Assembly: GCA_043744615.1 (NCBI GenBank)
Contig: JAYTUJ010000028.1
Coordinates: 1-7,571 of the forward strand
Length of the DNA stretch: 7,571 nucleotides
Direction of reading: 5' to 3'
From: JAYTUJ01 sp043744615
GTDB lineage: Bacteria; Patescibacteriota; Minisyncoccia; Phycocordibacterales; CAIRYW01
Position 1 is the first letter of the stretch; every line of letters starts with the position of its first letter. The notes under the pieces were generated by a model. That model ran no database searches. It was not told where the DNA came from and saw only the letters and a list, made by a program, of their open reading frames with translations. This document shows positions 1 to 6,731 of this stretch, one piece after another. Position numbers and translations under genes: made by a program.

Positions 1-1865
1 ACCCCAACCTTTCCATCTTTATGATCTCGGACCGTCTCATTGATCCATGCATCTGACACATAGGGTTTTACTTCCTTATTAAAGTATTCTTTGATGTCCA
101 TTTCGTATGGCACATTTTCAAAATCACGAAGTTCGTTATCTGCTTCAGGGTTACCGTCTTTATCAATAACCAATTGCCCACTCTCACTTCTTTCAGAGAA
201 AAACATTATAACTTTTTCTCTGAAACCTTTTGTCATGAAAATCCCATGCAAAAATTTAACAATCAAATCAGTTTCGAATGAATCCCTGTTATCGAAAATT
301 TTACTTTCTAATACACATGAAAGTGCTCCTAATATTTTATTTCTATCTTCTTGTGATGCCTTCAAAAAGAAAGATTCTTCTTTTAGCTGATTAACTTTTT
401 CCTTAGTCGCAGAATAAGTTAAACGGAGTGGGCGCTCAATAGTTATCTGTCTGTATGCAAAATCAGTCGTCTTGAAAATCTTTGAGAATTCATTTTCTTC
501 AAACGTCTCATAGAGCTCAATTATTTTATTCTTTGATTCAATGTCAATTTCGTGACGTTTACTACCGAGACTCTTACGTGTCTTTTTGAAAAATGCGCGT
601 GCATCTACAAGTTGGACCTTACCTTTTCTTTCTTTTGATTTTCTATTGGTAACAAACCAGAGATAGGTGTTAATGCCAGTGTTATAGAAAAGTTGGTCAG
701 GCAGTGCGACAATACTCTCGAGTAAGTCCTTCTCAAGAATCCATCGGCGAATTTCACTTTCTCCACTTCCTGCATCTCCAGTGAAGAGTGGGGAGCCATT
801 ATGAACAATAGCAATACGAGATCCACCATCCTTCTCGGGTTTCATCTTTGAAATAAGATGCTGTAAAAACAAAAGTTGGCCGTCAGATATGCGAGGTGTG
901 CCAGCGCCGAATCGCCCAGCGTATCCTCGAGCAGCTTCTCTGTCTACGGCATCCTTGTCTTTCTTCCAGTCAACTCCATATGGAGGGTTTGAAAGTCCGT
1001 AGTCAAATACTTCGCCAAAGAACTGATCGTTAGCAAGCGTACTCGCTTTTGAATGGTCTTTTTCTCCACCGCGAATAAGGTCCGGATCATCTCCCTTGAT
1101 CAACATGTCGGACTTTGCCATAGCATATGTGACGGAGTTCAGCTCTTGACCATAGAGAAAAATGTCGGCTTCTTTGTTTATGTTCTCTAGAATGTAATCC
1201 TTAGCAACCGAAAGCATGCCACCTGTACCACAGGCAGGGTCATATATTTTTTTAATAACATGAGGTTTCTTAAGATCTTTTTTATCTGGTGAAAATAGGA
1301 GTTCGGTCATGAGTCCAATAACATCGCGCGGGGTGTAGTGTTCCCCAGCGGTTTCATTAGACATTTCAGAGAACTTACGGAGAAGCTCTTCAAAAACATG
1401 TCCCATTTGATAGTTGTCTACCTTTGATGGATGCAGGTCCACTTTGTTTAATTCTTGGATGACAAAAAACAAAAGGTCGCCACCTTCAAGACGTTCTAGT
1501 TGTTTATTGAAATCAAACTTTTCAAAAATGTCTTGAATATTTTTACTGTATCCGTTGATATATTGCTTGAAGTTTTTGGCGAGATGCTTTGGTTCTCCGA
1601 GAATAGTTTTAAAGTCGTAGTCAGAGATGTTGTAGAAAGCTGTACCAGAGGTTCTCTTTAAAATTGGATCGAGGTCGTTAACTTTGCCTTTGTATTCGTT
1701 ATATTTTTCAAGGACCTTTGGCTTTGTATCTGTAAGAATAGAATCGAGGCGCTTCAAAACAACCAAAGGCAAGATCACGTCTTGGTATTCGTGCTGTTTC
1801 CATCCACCGCGCAAGATGTCGGCGATGTTCCAGATCATTGATGTTTTTTGATTGAAGTTTTCCAT
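1..1865 (-). CDS. hsdM: Type I restriction-modification DNA methyltransferase subunit M (3' end cut by window edge)
   Basis: This is the modification subunit of a type I restriction-modification system. It would transfer a methyl group from S-adenosylmethionine to adenine N6 and act in the cytoplasm with HsdS (specificity) and HsdR (restriction). I translated the frame by hand from the ATG at 1865 to the window edge: 621 codons, no stop. An HsdM_N-like helical domain occupies about residues 1-140 (WNIADILRGGW near the start). EHYTPRDV is at 175-182, SAM-binding motif I DPACGTGG at 209-216 (bases 1218-1241) and catalytic motif IV NPPY at 293-296 (bases 978-989). The tail at the window edge (PYVSDAWIN) resembles the C terminus of the long, roughly 650-680-residue HsdM forms, so perhaps 30-50 residues are missing. 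The start lies 18 bp after the fic stop, with no Shine-Dalgarno site, so it is probably co-transcribed with fic. hsdS and hsdR are not visible. Confidence 0.95.
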   Translation of the reverse strand, partial: MENFNQKTSMIWNIADILRGGWKQHEYQDVILPLVVLKRLDSILTDTKPKVLEKYNEYKGKVNDLDPILKRTSGTAFYNISDYDFKTILGEPKHLAKNFKQYINGYSKNIQDIFEKFDFNKQLERLEGGDLLFFVIQELNKVDLHPSKVDNYQMGHVFEELLRKFSEMSNETAGEHYTPRDVIGLMTELLFSPDKKDLKKPHVIKKIYDPACGTGGMLSVAKDYILENINKEADIFLYGQELNSVTYAMAKSDMLIKGDDPDLIRGGEKDHSKASTLANDQFFGEVFDYGLSNPPYGVDWKKDKDAVDREAARGYAGRFGAGTPRISDGQLLFLQHLISKMKPEKDGGSRIAIVHNGSPLFTGDAGSGESEIRRWILEKDLLESIVALPDQLFYNTGINTYLWFVTNRKSKERKGKVQLVDARAFFKKTRKSLGSKRHEIDIESKNKIIELYETFEENEFSKIFKTTDFAYRQITIERPLRLTYSATKEKVNQLKEESFFLKASQEDRNKILGALSCVLESKIFDNRDSFETDLIVKFLHGIFMTKGFREKVIMFFSERSESGQLVIDKDGNPEADNELRDFENVPYEMDIKEYFNKEVKPYVSDAWINETVRDHKDGKVG

Positions 1866-1883
1866 ATATTAATTAAAAAATTA

Positions 1884-3020
1884 TTATTGCGTAAATAAAT
1901 CAAGATATTCTGTTAGGTAGAATATTCTATCTTTTTTAAATCCAGTCTTTTCAGAAAACAGACCAAGTTTTTGAAAATCTTTTGTGATTGCTGATGCTGT
2001 AGGGAATGTAACTTTGAGCATTGATTCGATATCTCTGATTGTGGCCACCGGTTGAGAAAATAGCCATCGCAAAAGCTCTTTACCAAGTTTCTGGCGTTTT
2101 ACACCCATACCTTTTTCGATCGTTCCTTCATATTTCTTGCGAAGGTCAATAATTTTTTCTAACGTTTCGCGAGAGTTCTTTGCAGTTTCTAAAACACCAG
2201 TTAGAAAAAAACGAAGCCAATGCTCAATATCATCTGTTTCGCGTACGCGTGAAAGACCATCGTAATATTGAGAACGATGCTTTTCGAAGAAATCAGAAAT
2301 GTACAAAGTTGGCTTTTTTAGAATTCCGAGGCTGACTAAGTGGAGGGTAATCAATAGTCTCCCGGTACGGCCGTTACCATCTAAGAATGGGTGAATAGTT
2401 TCAAATTGATAATGAGAGATTGCAATCTTAATAAGATCTGGAATTTCGGTTCCTTTATTGTGCCAGAACTTTTCCAAGTCGCTAAGTAGGTCGCCAAGAG
2501 TCTCATGATGTGGAGGAATAAATGAAGCATCTTTTAGTGTCGCTCCACCGATCCAGTTTTGGCTTCGGCGAATTTCGCCGGGCAGTTTTGTATAACCACG
2601 GACACTTGAAAGAAGAACTTTGTGAGTGTCTCGCACAAGACGCATTGAGAGAGGAAGATGTTCAAGCTGTGCGATTGAGTAATTGATTGCTTTTACATAA
2701 TTCTGCACTTCTTCCCAATCATTTCTTTTTTCTGGATCAATTTCTAATTCTGGCAAAAGAGCTTCATCAAGTTTTGTCTGAGTCCCTTCTATTTTGCTTG
2801 ATACAGTAGCTTCTTTTGCAATATGCATCTGTATGAAAAAATCAACGTCGGGAACGAGTTTAGAAAAGGCATTAAGTTCACCAAGATATCTCATTGCATC
2901 AGAAAGTAACAGATCAATTCTTTTATCTGTCCATTCAAATGGTTGATTGACAGGGTGGGGCTGGAAGCTCTTGTATCCATCGTTTTGTTTATATGTACCT
3001 GCCTTGTATTTATGAGTCAT
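1884..3020 (-). CDS. fic: Fic-domain protein, probable AMP-transferase with N-terminal inhibitory motif and C-terminal winged helix
   Basis: This 378-residue protein has the layout of Shewanella SoFic, and its length is also close. An N-terminal Fic_N-like region (about 15-100) carries SSKIEG at 74-79, which fits the (S/T)xxxE(G/N) inhibitory helix of class II Fic proteins, with E78 as the presumed blocking glutamate. The beta-hairpin flap region follows (PGEIRRSQNWIGG at 147-159, then FIPPHHETL). The complete catalytic motif HPFLDGNGRTGR spans 210-221 (bases 2358-2393) with catalytic H210. A winged-helix-like domain spans about 312-372. Family knowledge suggests transfer of AMP from ATP to a hydroxyl on a target protein, or on itself; the target cannot be read from sequence. 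It is the first gene before hsdM, 18 bp away, and has its own extended -10 promoter 6 nt from the ATG. The winged helix could allow autoregulation or DNA binding (inference). Other nucleotidyl transfers, or removal of AMP, remain possible. Confidence 0.95.
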   Translation of the reverse strand: MTHKYKAGTYKQNDGYKSFQPHPVNQPFEWTDKRIDLLLSDAMRYLGELNAFSKLVPDVDFFIQMHIAKEATVSSKIEGTQTKLDEALLPELEIDPEKRNDWEEVQNYVKAINYSIAQLEHLPLSMRLVRDTHKVLLSSVRGYTKLPGEIRRSQNWIGGATLKDASFIPPHHETLGDLLSDLEKFWHNKGTEIPDLIKIAISHYQFETIHPFLDGNGRTGRLLITLHLVSLGILKKPTLYISDFFEKHRSQYYDGLSRVRETDDIEHWLRFFLTGVLETAKNSRETLEKIIDLRKKYEGTIEKGMGVKRQKLGKELLRWLFSQPVATIRDIESMLKVTFPTASAITKDFQKLGLFSEKTGFKKDRIFYLTEYLDLFTQ

Positions 3021-3026
3021 AAGACG

Positions 3027-3035
3027 AGTATAGCA
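3027..3035 (-). promoter_or_regulatory. Extended -10 promoter of fic-hsdM, leaderless geometry
   Basis: On the minus strand the sequence reads TGCTATACT, an extended -10 element (TGn plus TATACT, 5 of 6 matches to TATAAT). Only 6 nt (CGTCTT) separate it from the fic ATG at 3020, so the expected +1 falls on or next to the A of the start codon. The only -35 candidate is weak (TTGTAT at 3049-3054, 16-bp spacer), which fits an extended -10 promoter. The prediction rests on sequence alone. Confidence 0.65.
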
Positions 3036-3075
3036 TATAATATAAATAATACAAATTAAATATTAATGCGTTAAT

Positions 3076-3110
3076 CTTTAATTTGACTTAACCTAATTAA
3101 AGGTTAGGTC
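3076..3110. repeat. Two overlapping inverted repeats in the fic upstream spacer
   Basis: Repeat A pairs ctttaatt (3076-3083) with aattaaag (3095-3102), 8 of 8 bases around an 11-nt centre. Repeat B pairs gacttaacct (3085-3094) with aggttaggtc (3101-3110), 9 of 10 bases around a 6-nt centre; the odd pair is T/G on the plus strand. They share bases and cannot form together. They lie 22 bp beyond the stop of the ATPase gene and about 40-80 bp upstream of the fic -10. Neither is followed by a T run in either direction, so an operator fits better than an intrinsic terminator. Repeat A is AT-rich and could be chance; repeat B is more convincing. Confidence 0.45.
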
Positions 3111-3132
3111 TGGCTTCATATAACAAAAGGTT

Positions 3133-3822
3133 TCATTTTGTATTTTTTGCACTCCCTGTATCTTCTATAATCTGCCCATCAAATAATTTAACAATTCGTT
3201 CTGCTTTTTTTGCGTATTCTTCTTCGTGCGTAACCATAATAATAGTTTGCCCTGCTTTGTGGAGCTCTAAAAAAATATCCATAATTAATTCAGAAGATTG
3301 GTTATCAAGGTTCGCTGTTGGTTCGTCAGCAAATAAAATCTTTGGGGTGTGTGCAATTGCTCGAGAAATTGAAACTCGTTGTTGTTCCCCTCCTGACATC
3401 TGACTTGGAAGATTATTAAGTCGGTGTGCAAGATTTACTTTTTGCAAAGATTCTTCGGCAACTTTATATGCTTTTTCTTTTTCCATTCCCTGCATCAATA
3501 GTGGTAATGCAACATTTTCTACCGCAGTTAAGTCGGGCAATAATGCATAATCCTGAAACACGTATCCTAAATTATTTAATCGAAACTTAGTTTTTTCATC
3601 AGCATTCATACTATGTGTATCAACACCATCAATAACAATTGAACCGTCAGTTGGTTCATCGAGTAAACTTAATTGATATAAAAAAGTACTTTTTCCAGCA
3701 CCTGAACGCCCCATAATAGAAACAAATTCACCTGACTTTGAAACAAAATCAATTCCTTTTAAAACTTTTGTTTCTTTGCTTCCATCAACGAAAGTTTTTA
3801 CTAAATTTTTTACGGTAATCAT
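3133..3822 (-). CDS. ABC transporter ATP-binding protein, LolD/MacB type
   Basis: This 229-residue cytoplasmic ATPase powers the FtsX-like permease encoded just upstream. All nucleotide-binding motifs are present: Walker A GRSGAGKS at 38-45, Q-loop Q90 in VFQDYALLP, signature MSGGEQQR at 142-149 (a common variant of LSGGQ), Walker B ILFADE at 162-167 with catalytic E167, D-loop NLD at 171-173 and H-loop H199. The length and the DEPTANLD segment are typical of the LolD/FtsE/MacB-N family (type VII, mechanotransmission exporters) rather than importers. It is the last gene of the operon, 20 bp after the permease stop. The gap is AT-rich and lacks a Shine-Dalgarno site. The gene ends in TGA, consistent with the standard code. 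The substrate is unknown. Confidence 0.95.
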   Translation of the reverse strand: MITVKNLVKTFVDGSKETKVLKGIDFVSKSGEFVSIMGRSGAGKSTFLYQLSLLDEPTDGSIVIDGVDTHSMNADEKTKFRLNNLGYVFQDYALLPDLTAVENVALPLLMQGMEKEKAYKVAEESLQKVNLAHRLNNLPSQMSGGEQQRVSISRAIAHTPKILFADEPTANLDNQSSELIMDIFLELHKAGQTIIMVTHEEEYAKKAERIVKLFDGQIIEDTGSAKNTK

Positions 3823-3842
3823 AAATTTTTGAAATTATTATT

Positions 3843-5090
3843 TTAATTTCTTCCCAAAATTGCATCAAGAGTGTTTCGACGAACAATCATTCGGGCAGGA
3901 ATATATCCAGCACACACAGTCGCTACAATTAATAATCCAGCACGTATTGCGGTTCCTGAAGCAGTTGCAACTAATATTCCATCACTAAACGGAAAGTTAA
4001 TTGGATGCGCATCAATGAGAGGAATCAAAAATCCATACACGACAACAATTCCAATTACAGAACCGACAATAGCGTAAAAGACAGATTGAAATACGTATGA
4101 CAATTCAATAACTGAACCATCGATTCCAATACCCTTCATAATTCCAATAAATTTTCGCCGTGTGATTGCATTAATAAAAATAACGATAAATATTGTAATC
4201 GAAGCAACCACTAAACCAATTGAACTAATTGCATTTCCTAGTAATGCAAAGGTTGCTTTTATGTCTTTCAAAAATTTAGGTTCGGCTTCTTCGGCAGTTA
4301 AAATTTTTGCATACTCATCAAACCCAGCTTTTAATAAAGCCTTTTTTAGATTATTGGGATTTGATCCGGGTTTAAGTTTTACTGCAATTTCACCAACGTT
4401 TTGATCATCACGACCAATCAAACTTCGAAATTGTTTTGCAGGAAAATAAACTCGTTGAGCAACTTCACCTACTTTGCTTTTTAAAATTCCTTTTACCGTT
4501 ACCTCTCGAGTGATTCCATTAATACTTATTTTAACTTTTGCTCCAGGATAAATATTTGTGAGTGCGGTAAATCCGGGTGCTTCGATACGTGTATATTTTT
4601 TAACGAAAATTGAACCAATTAAAATTTGATCGTAGTCATCATCTTTTAAATAAGAACCTTCAACAATAAATTTTGAAACATGCGTAATCGAATCTTCAAT
4701 TTGAGGATCAATACCAACAAAACTCGCTCCTGTTTTTTCTTGATCGGTGTCGCGAGTTTTTTGTTTATAGTTTGCTTCAACAGTTCCTGAATCAATATAT
4801 CGTGCAGTATATTTTTCTACATCGGGCATATTTTTTAATGCCTCAAGAATTTGATTTGTATTTTCAATATATTCTTTTTTATCTTTTTTACTGATAATAA
4901 AATCAGCACTGTAATAGTTTTTTTGTGCGGTTACCGAGCCTTCAATTAAACCAACCAAAATTCCACTCACGACAACAAGATTTAAAAACGTCAAAGTCAT
5001 CACAAAAATAATTAATATTGTTGTCCATTTATTTGCTCTTCGCACCTGTCTAAGTGCCAAAAACCATGCAATGTTAATTGTTTGAATCAT
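3843..5090 (-). CDS. FtsX/MacB-like ABC transporter permease
   Basis: This 415-residue membrane protein has the MacB/LolC topology. The first transmembrane helix is at about 24-49. A large extracytoplasmic domain of the MacB_PCD type spans about 50-278. Three C-terminal helices lie at about 283-309, 330-356 and 374-397 and make up an FtsX domain. The coupling region RRKFIGIMKGIG follows helix 2, and the ending GYIPAR...LDAILGR is characteristic of the family. As a half-sized permease without a fused ATPase it should dimerise and use the ATPase encoded next, matching a MacB split into two genes. It starts 12 bp after the adaptor stop and has no visible ribosome binding site. Family knowledge suggests that it expels substrates from the outer face of the membrane by a mechanical movement; whether these are peptides, lipids or drugs is not readable here. 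Confidence 0.93.
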   Translation of the reverse strand: MIQTINIAWFLALRQVRRANKWTTILIIFVMTLTFLNLVVVSGILVGLIEGSVTAQKNYYSADFIISKKDKKEYIENTNQILEALKNMPDVEKYTARYIDSGTVEANYKQKTRDTDQEKTGASFVGIDPQIEDSITHVSKFIVEGSYLKDDDYDQILIGSIFVKKYTRIEAPGFTALTNIYPGAKVKISINGITREVTVKGILKSKVGEVAQRVYFPAKQFRSLIGRDDQNVGEIAVKLKPGSNPNNLKKALLKAGFDEYAKILTAEEAEPKFLKDIKATFALLGNAISSIGLVVASITIFIVIFINAITRRKFIGIMKGIGIDGSVIELSYVFQSVFYAIVGSVIGIVVVYGFLIPLIDAHPINFPFSDGILVATASGTAIRAGLLIVATVCAGYIPARMIVRRNTLDAILGRN

Positions 5091-5102
5091 GAATTGCTTT
5101 GA

Positions 5103-6698
5103 TTAAATTTGTGGATCAAGTACCACGGTATCACCAACTTCTAGACCAGAAAGTATTTCTACCTGTCCTTTTCCATCATTTTCACCAAGCGTTACTTCTG
5201 TTTTTACTGATTTTTTTGAATTTACTTTTTTAAGAAGAACAACTTTTTTTACTCCATCTTCAGCAATACAACGCGCTGGAATAAAGACAACGTCAGAACG
5301 TTTTTGGGTGATAATAAAAATATCAGCGGTCATTCCAGATCTAATTCGTTCATCACTTTGAACAAACGTTAATTTAATTTTGTAATTTGAAACTCCATCT
5401 CGGACTGTTTCAGCTGGATCAATAAAAGTAACTGCTGCTTCAAATTTTTGCGCCGAGCCATATGCATCAAGCGTGATGTCAGCCACGTCTCCTACTTTTA
5501 ATTTTGCAATTGAAACTTCGGGAACATACGCTTCAACTTCAAACGCCTTGTCATTAATCAAAGAAATAAGCGCAGTGTTAGGGCTTGCGATTCCACCTTC
5601 TTTTGCATCTTGCTTTGTGATAATTCCATCAAACGGCGCCACGATAACTGTTTTAGAATAAATTCCCTGCGCATTTTGTACCGAGGCTTGTGCAGAACCT
5701 ACTTGAGCTTCTTGAACTTGTAATTCTGTGTCTCGAGGACCAGCTTTTTTGAGGTCATATTCTTTTTGAGCCACAATATATGAAGATGTTGCTGATCGAT
5801 AATTTTCTTGTGCTGAATATAAATTTGTACTTGCAGTTACCACATTTTGTCGAGCTTGCGAAACATCACTTCGATATTTATCAATATTTGTTTGAGTATA
5901 TCCTTGATTTGTTTTATACAATGAAACAGCAATACCGACATCATCTAAAAAAGATTTTATTTGGGCTGTATTATCATTTGCAATTTGAATATCGGCATCT
6001 GAAAAAGTTGAAACCGAAGTTGTTGCCAAACGCCGTTGCCATGACAACAATACTGACTCTATATTTCGCCTTCCGTAATCAAGTTTTTCTTTGAGCGCAA
6101 AACCACCTGACGTTGAATTATCAAAAGGAAGTATTTGTGGAAACGGTCCTTGCGAATCGGTATACAATTGATCAACTCGGTTTCTAATTGCATCATCAGA
6201 TTGTATAAATGAGTTTTTAATTGCATTAATTAAATTTCGAGTTGCTTCGGTTGCACTTGATTCTGATTTACTCAAATTGCTTGCAGAGATAGCAAGTTCT
6301 TCGGGTCGAGTTCCTTGTTCTAATTCACTGAGTCGAGCCGCTTGTTGGGCTAAGATAGATTGTTTTTCTAAAATTTGAGCGTATGCGTCGGTGTTTGCGA
6401 GCGTAGCGAGCACTGTTCCTTTGGTAACTCGATCACCAACTTGAACTTTTACTCCCGAAACTTTTCCGGCAGTTTCAAAACCAAGATCAACATATTGTGT
6501 TGCTTTTACTTTTCCTGAAACTCCAATTGAAGAAACAAATTCAGCTTTTTTAACTTCTGCATATTGCTCGGCAGAATTACTTTTAGAAAAACTAAATATA
6601 ATTAACAAAAATACTACACCTCCACAGACCACTTTCTTTTTGTGATTTTTGATAAACAACCACACCTTTTTTGAGATACTTAAAAATCGAGTTTTCAT
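5103..6698 (-). CDS. Membrane-fusion / efflux adaptor protein, HlyD/MacA-like, with extra domain in the hairpin
   Basis: This is the adaptor of the tripartite exporter, anchored in the membrane and facing outward. A basic cytoplasmic stretch is followed by a single hydrophobic anchor at about 23-38. C25 is not in a lipobox, so a lipoprotein is unlikely. The first lipoyl half is at about 62-103 (AGKVSGVKVQVGD). Helical arms at about 105-165 and 275-348 form the hairpin, and the second lipoyl half is at 350-383 (VAPFDGIITKQDAKEGG). Beta-barrel and membrane-proximal domains run to the end (GLEVGDTVVL at 518-527). At 531 residues it is well above MacA (about 370); the surplus is mainly the segment at 166-274. 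It is the first gene of the operon, with an extended -10 promoter 7 nt before the ATG. Without a visible TolC partner it may act in a single-membrane cell (inference). Confidence 0.93.
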   Translation of the reverse strand: MKTRFLSISKKVWLFIKNHKKKVVCGGVVFLLIIFSFSKSNSAEQYAEVKKAEFVSSIGVSGKVKATQYVDLGFETAGKVSGVKVQVGDRVTKGTVLATLANTDAYAQILEKQSILAQQAARLSELEQGTRPEELAISASNLSKSESSATEATRNLINAIKNSFIQSDDAIRNRVDQLYTDSQGPFPQILPFDNSTSGGFALKEKLDYGRRNIESVLLSWQRRLATTSVSTFSDADIQIANDNTAQIKSFLDDVGIAVSLYKTNQGYTQTNIDKYRSDVSQARQNVVTASTNLYSAQENYRSATSSYIVAQKEYDLKKAGPRDTELQVQEAQVGSAQASVQNAQGIYSKTVIVAPFDGIITKQDAKEGGIASPNTALISLINDKAFEVEAYVPEVSIAKLKVGDVADITLDAYGSAQKFEAAVTFIDPAETVRDGVSNYKIKLTFVQSDERIRSGMTADIFIITQKRSDVVFIPARCIAEDGVKKVVLLKKVNSKKSVKTEVTLGENDGKGQVEILSGLEVGDTVVLDPQI

Positions 6699-6705
6699 GC
6701 AAAGT

Positions 6706-6714
6706 ATTATATCA
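6706..6714 (-). promoter_or_regulatory. Extended -10 promoter of the exporter operon, leaderless geometry
   Basis: On the minus strand the sequence reads TGATATAAT, a TGn extension plus a perfect TATAAT. Seven nt (ACTTTGC) separate it from the adaptor ATG at 6698, so transcription should start at or within a base or so of the ATG. No convincing -35 is present at 17 bp (TAAAAA), as is normal for extended -10 promoters. It lies in the 33-bp gap after the upstream Fic gene, so the exporter operon need not depend on read-through. Confidence 0.72.
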
Positions 6715-6731
6715 CCAAGATGGTTATTTTT

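Noticed and set aside
91..829. Open frames opposite or out of frame with the methyltransferase, plus-strand 91-390 and minus-strand 605-829
   Set aside because: The hsdM frame is continuous through both and carries the conserved motifs. The other frames show no recognisable domain.
3085..3110. Inverted repeat as intrinsic terminator of the exporter operon
   Set aside because: It lies 22 bp after the stop, but on the minus strand it is followed by AAATTAAAG, not a T run, and the stem contains an A/C mismatch on that transcript.
6623..6625. C25 of the adaptor as a lipoprotein cysteine
   Set aside because: The cysteine lies at the start of the hydrophobic stretch after KKVV instead of at its end, so there is no lipobox. 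A signal anchor is the better reading.
6714..6730. Small plus-strand hairpin ACCA-AGA-TGGT followed by TATTTTTTT, terminator-like
   Set aside because: The stem is only 4 bp and no plus-strand gene ends there. The bases belong to the spacer of the exporter promoter.
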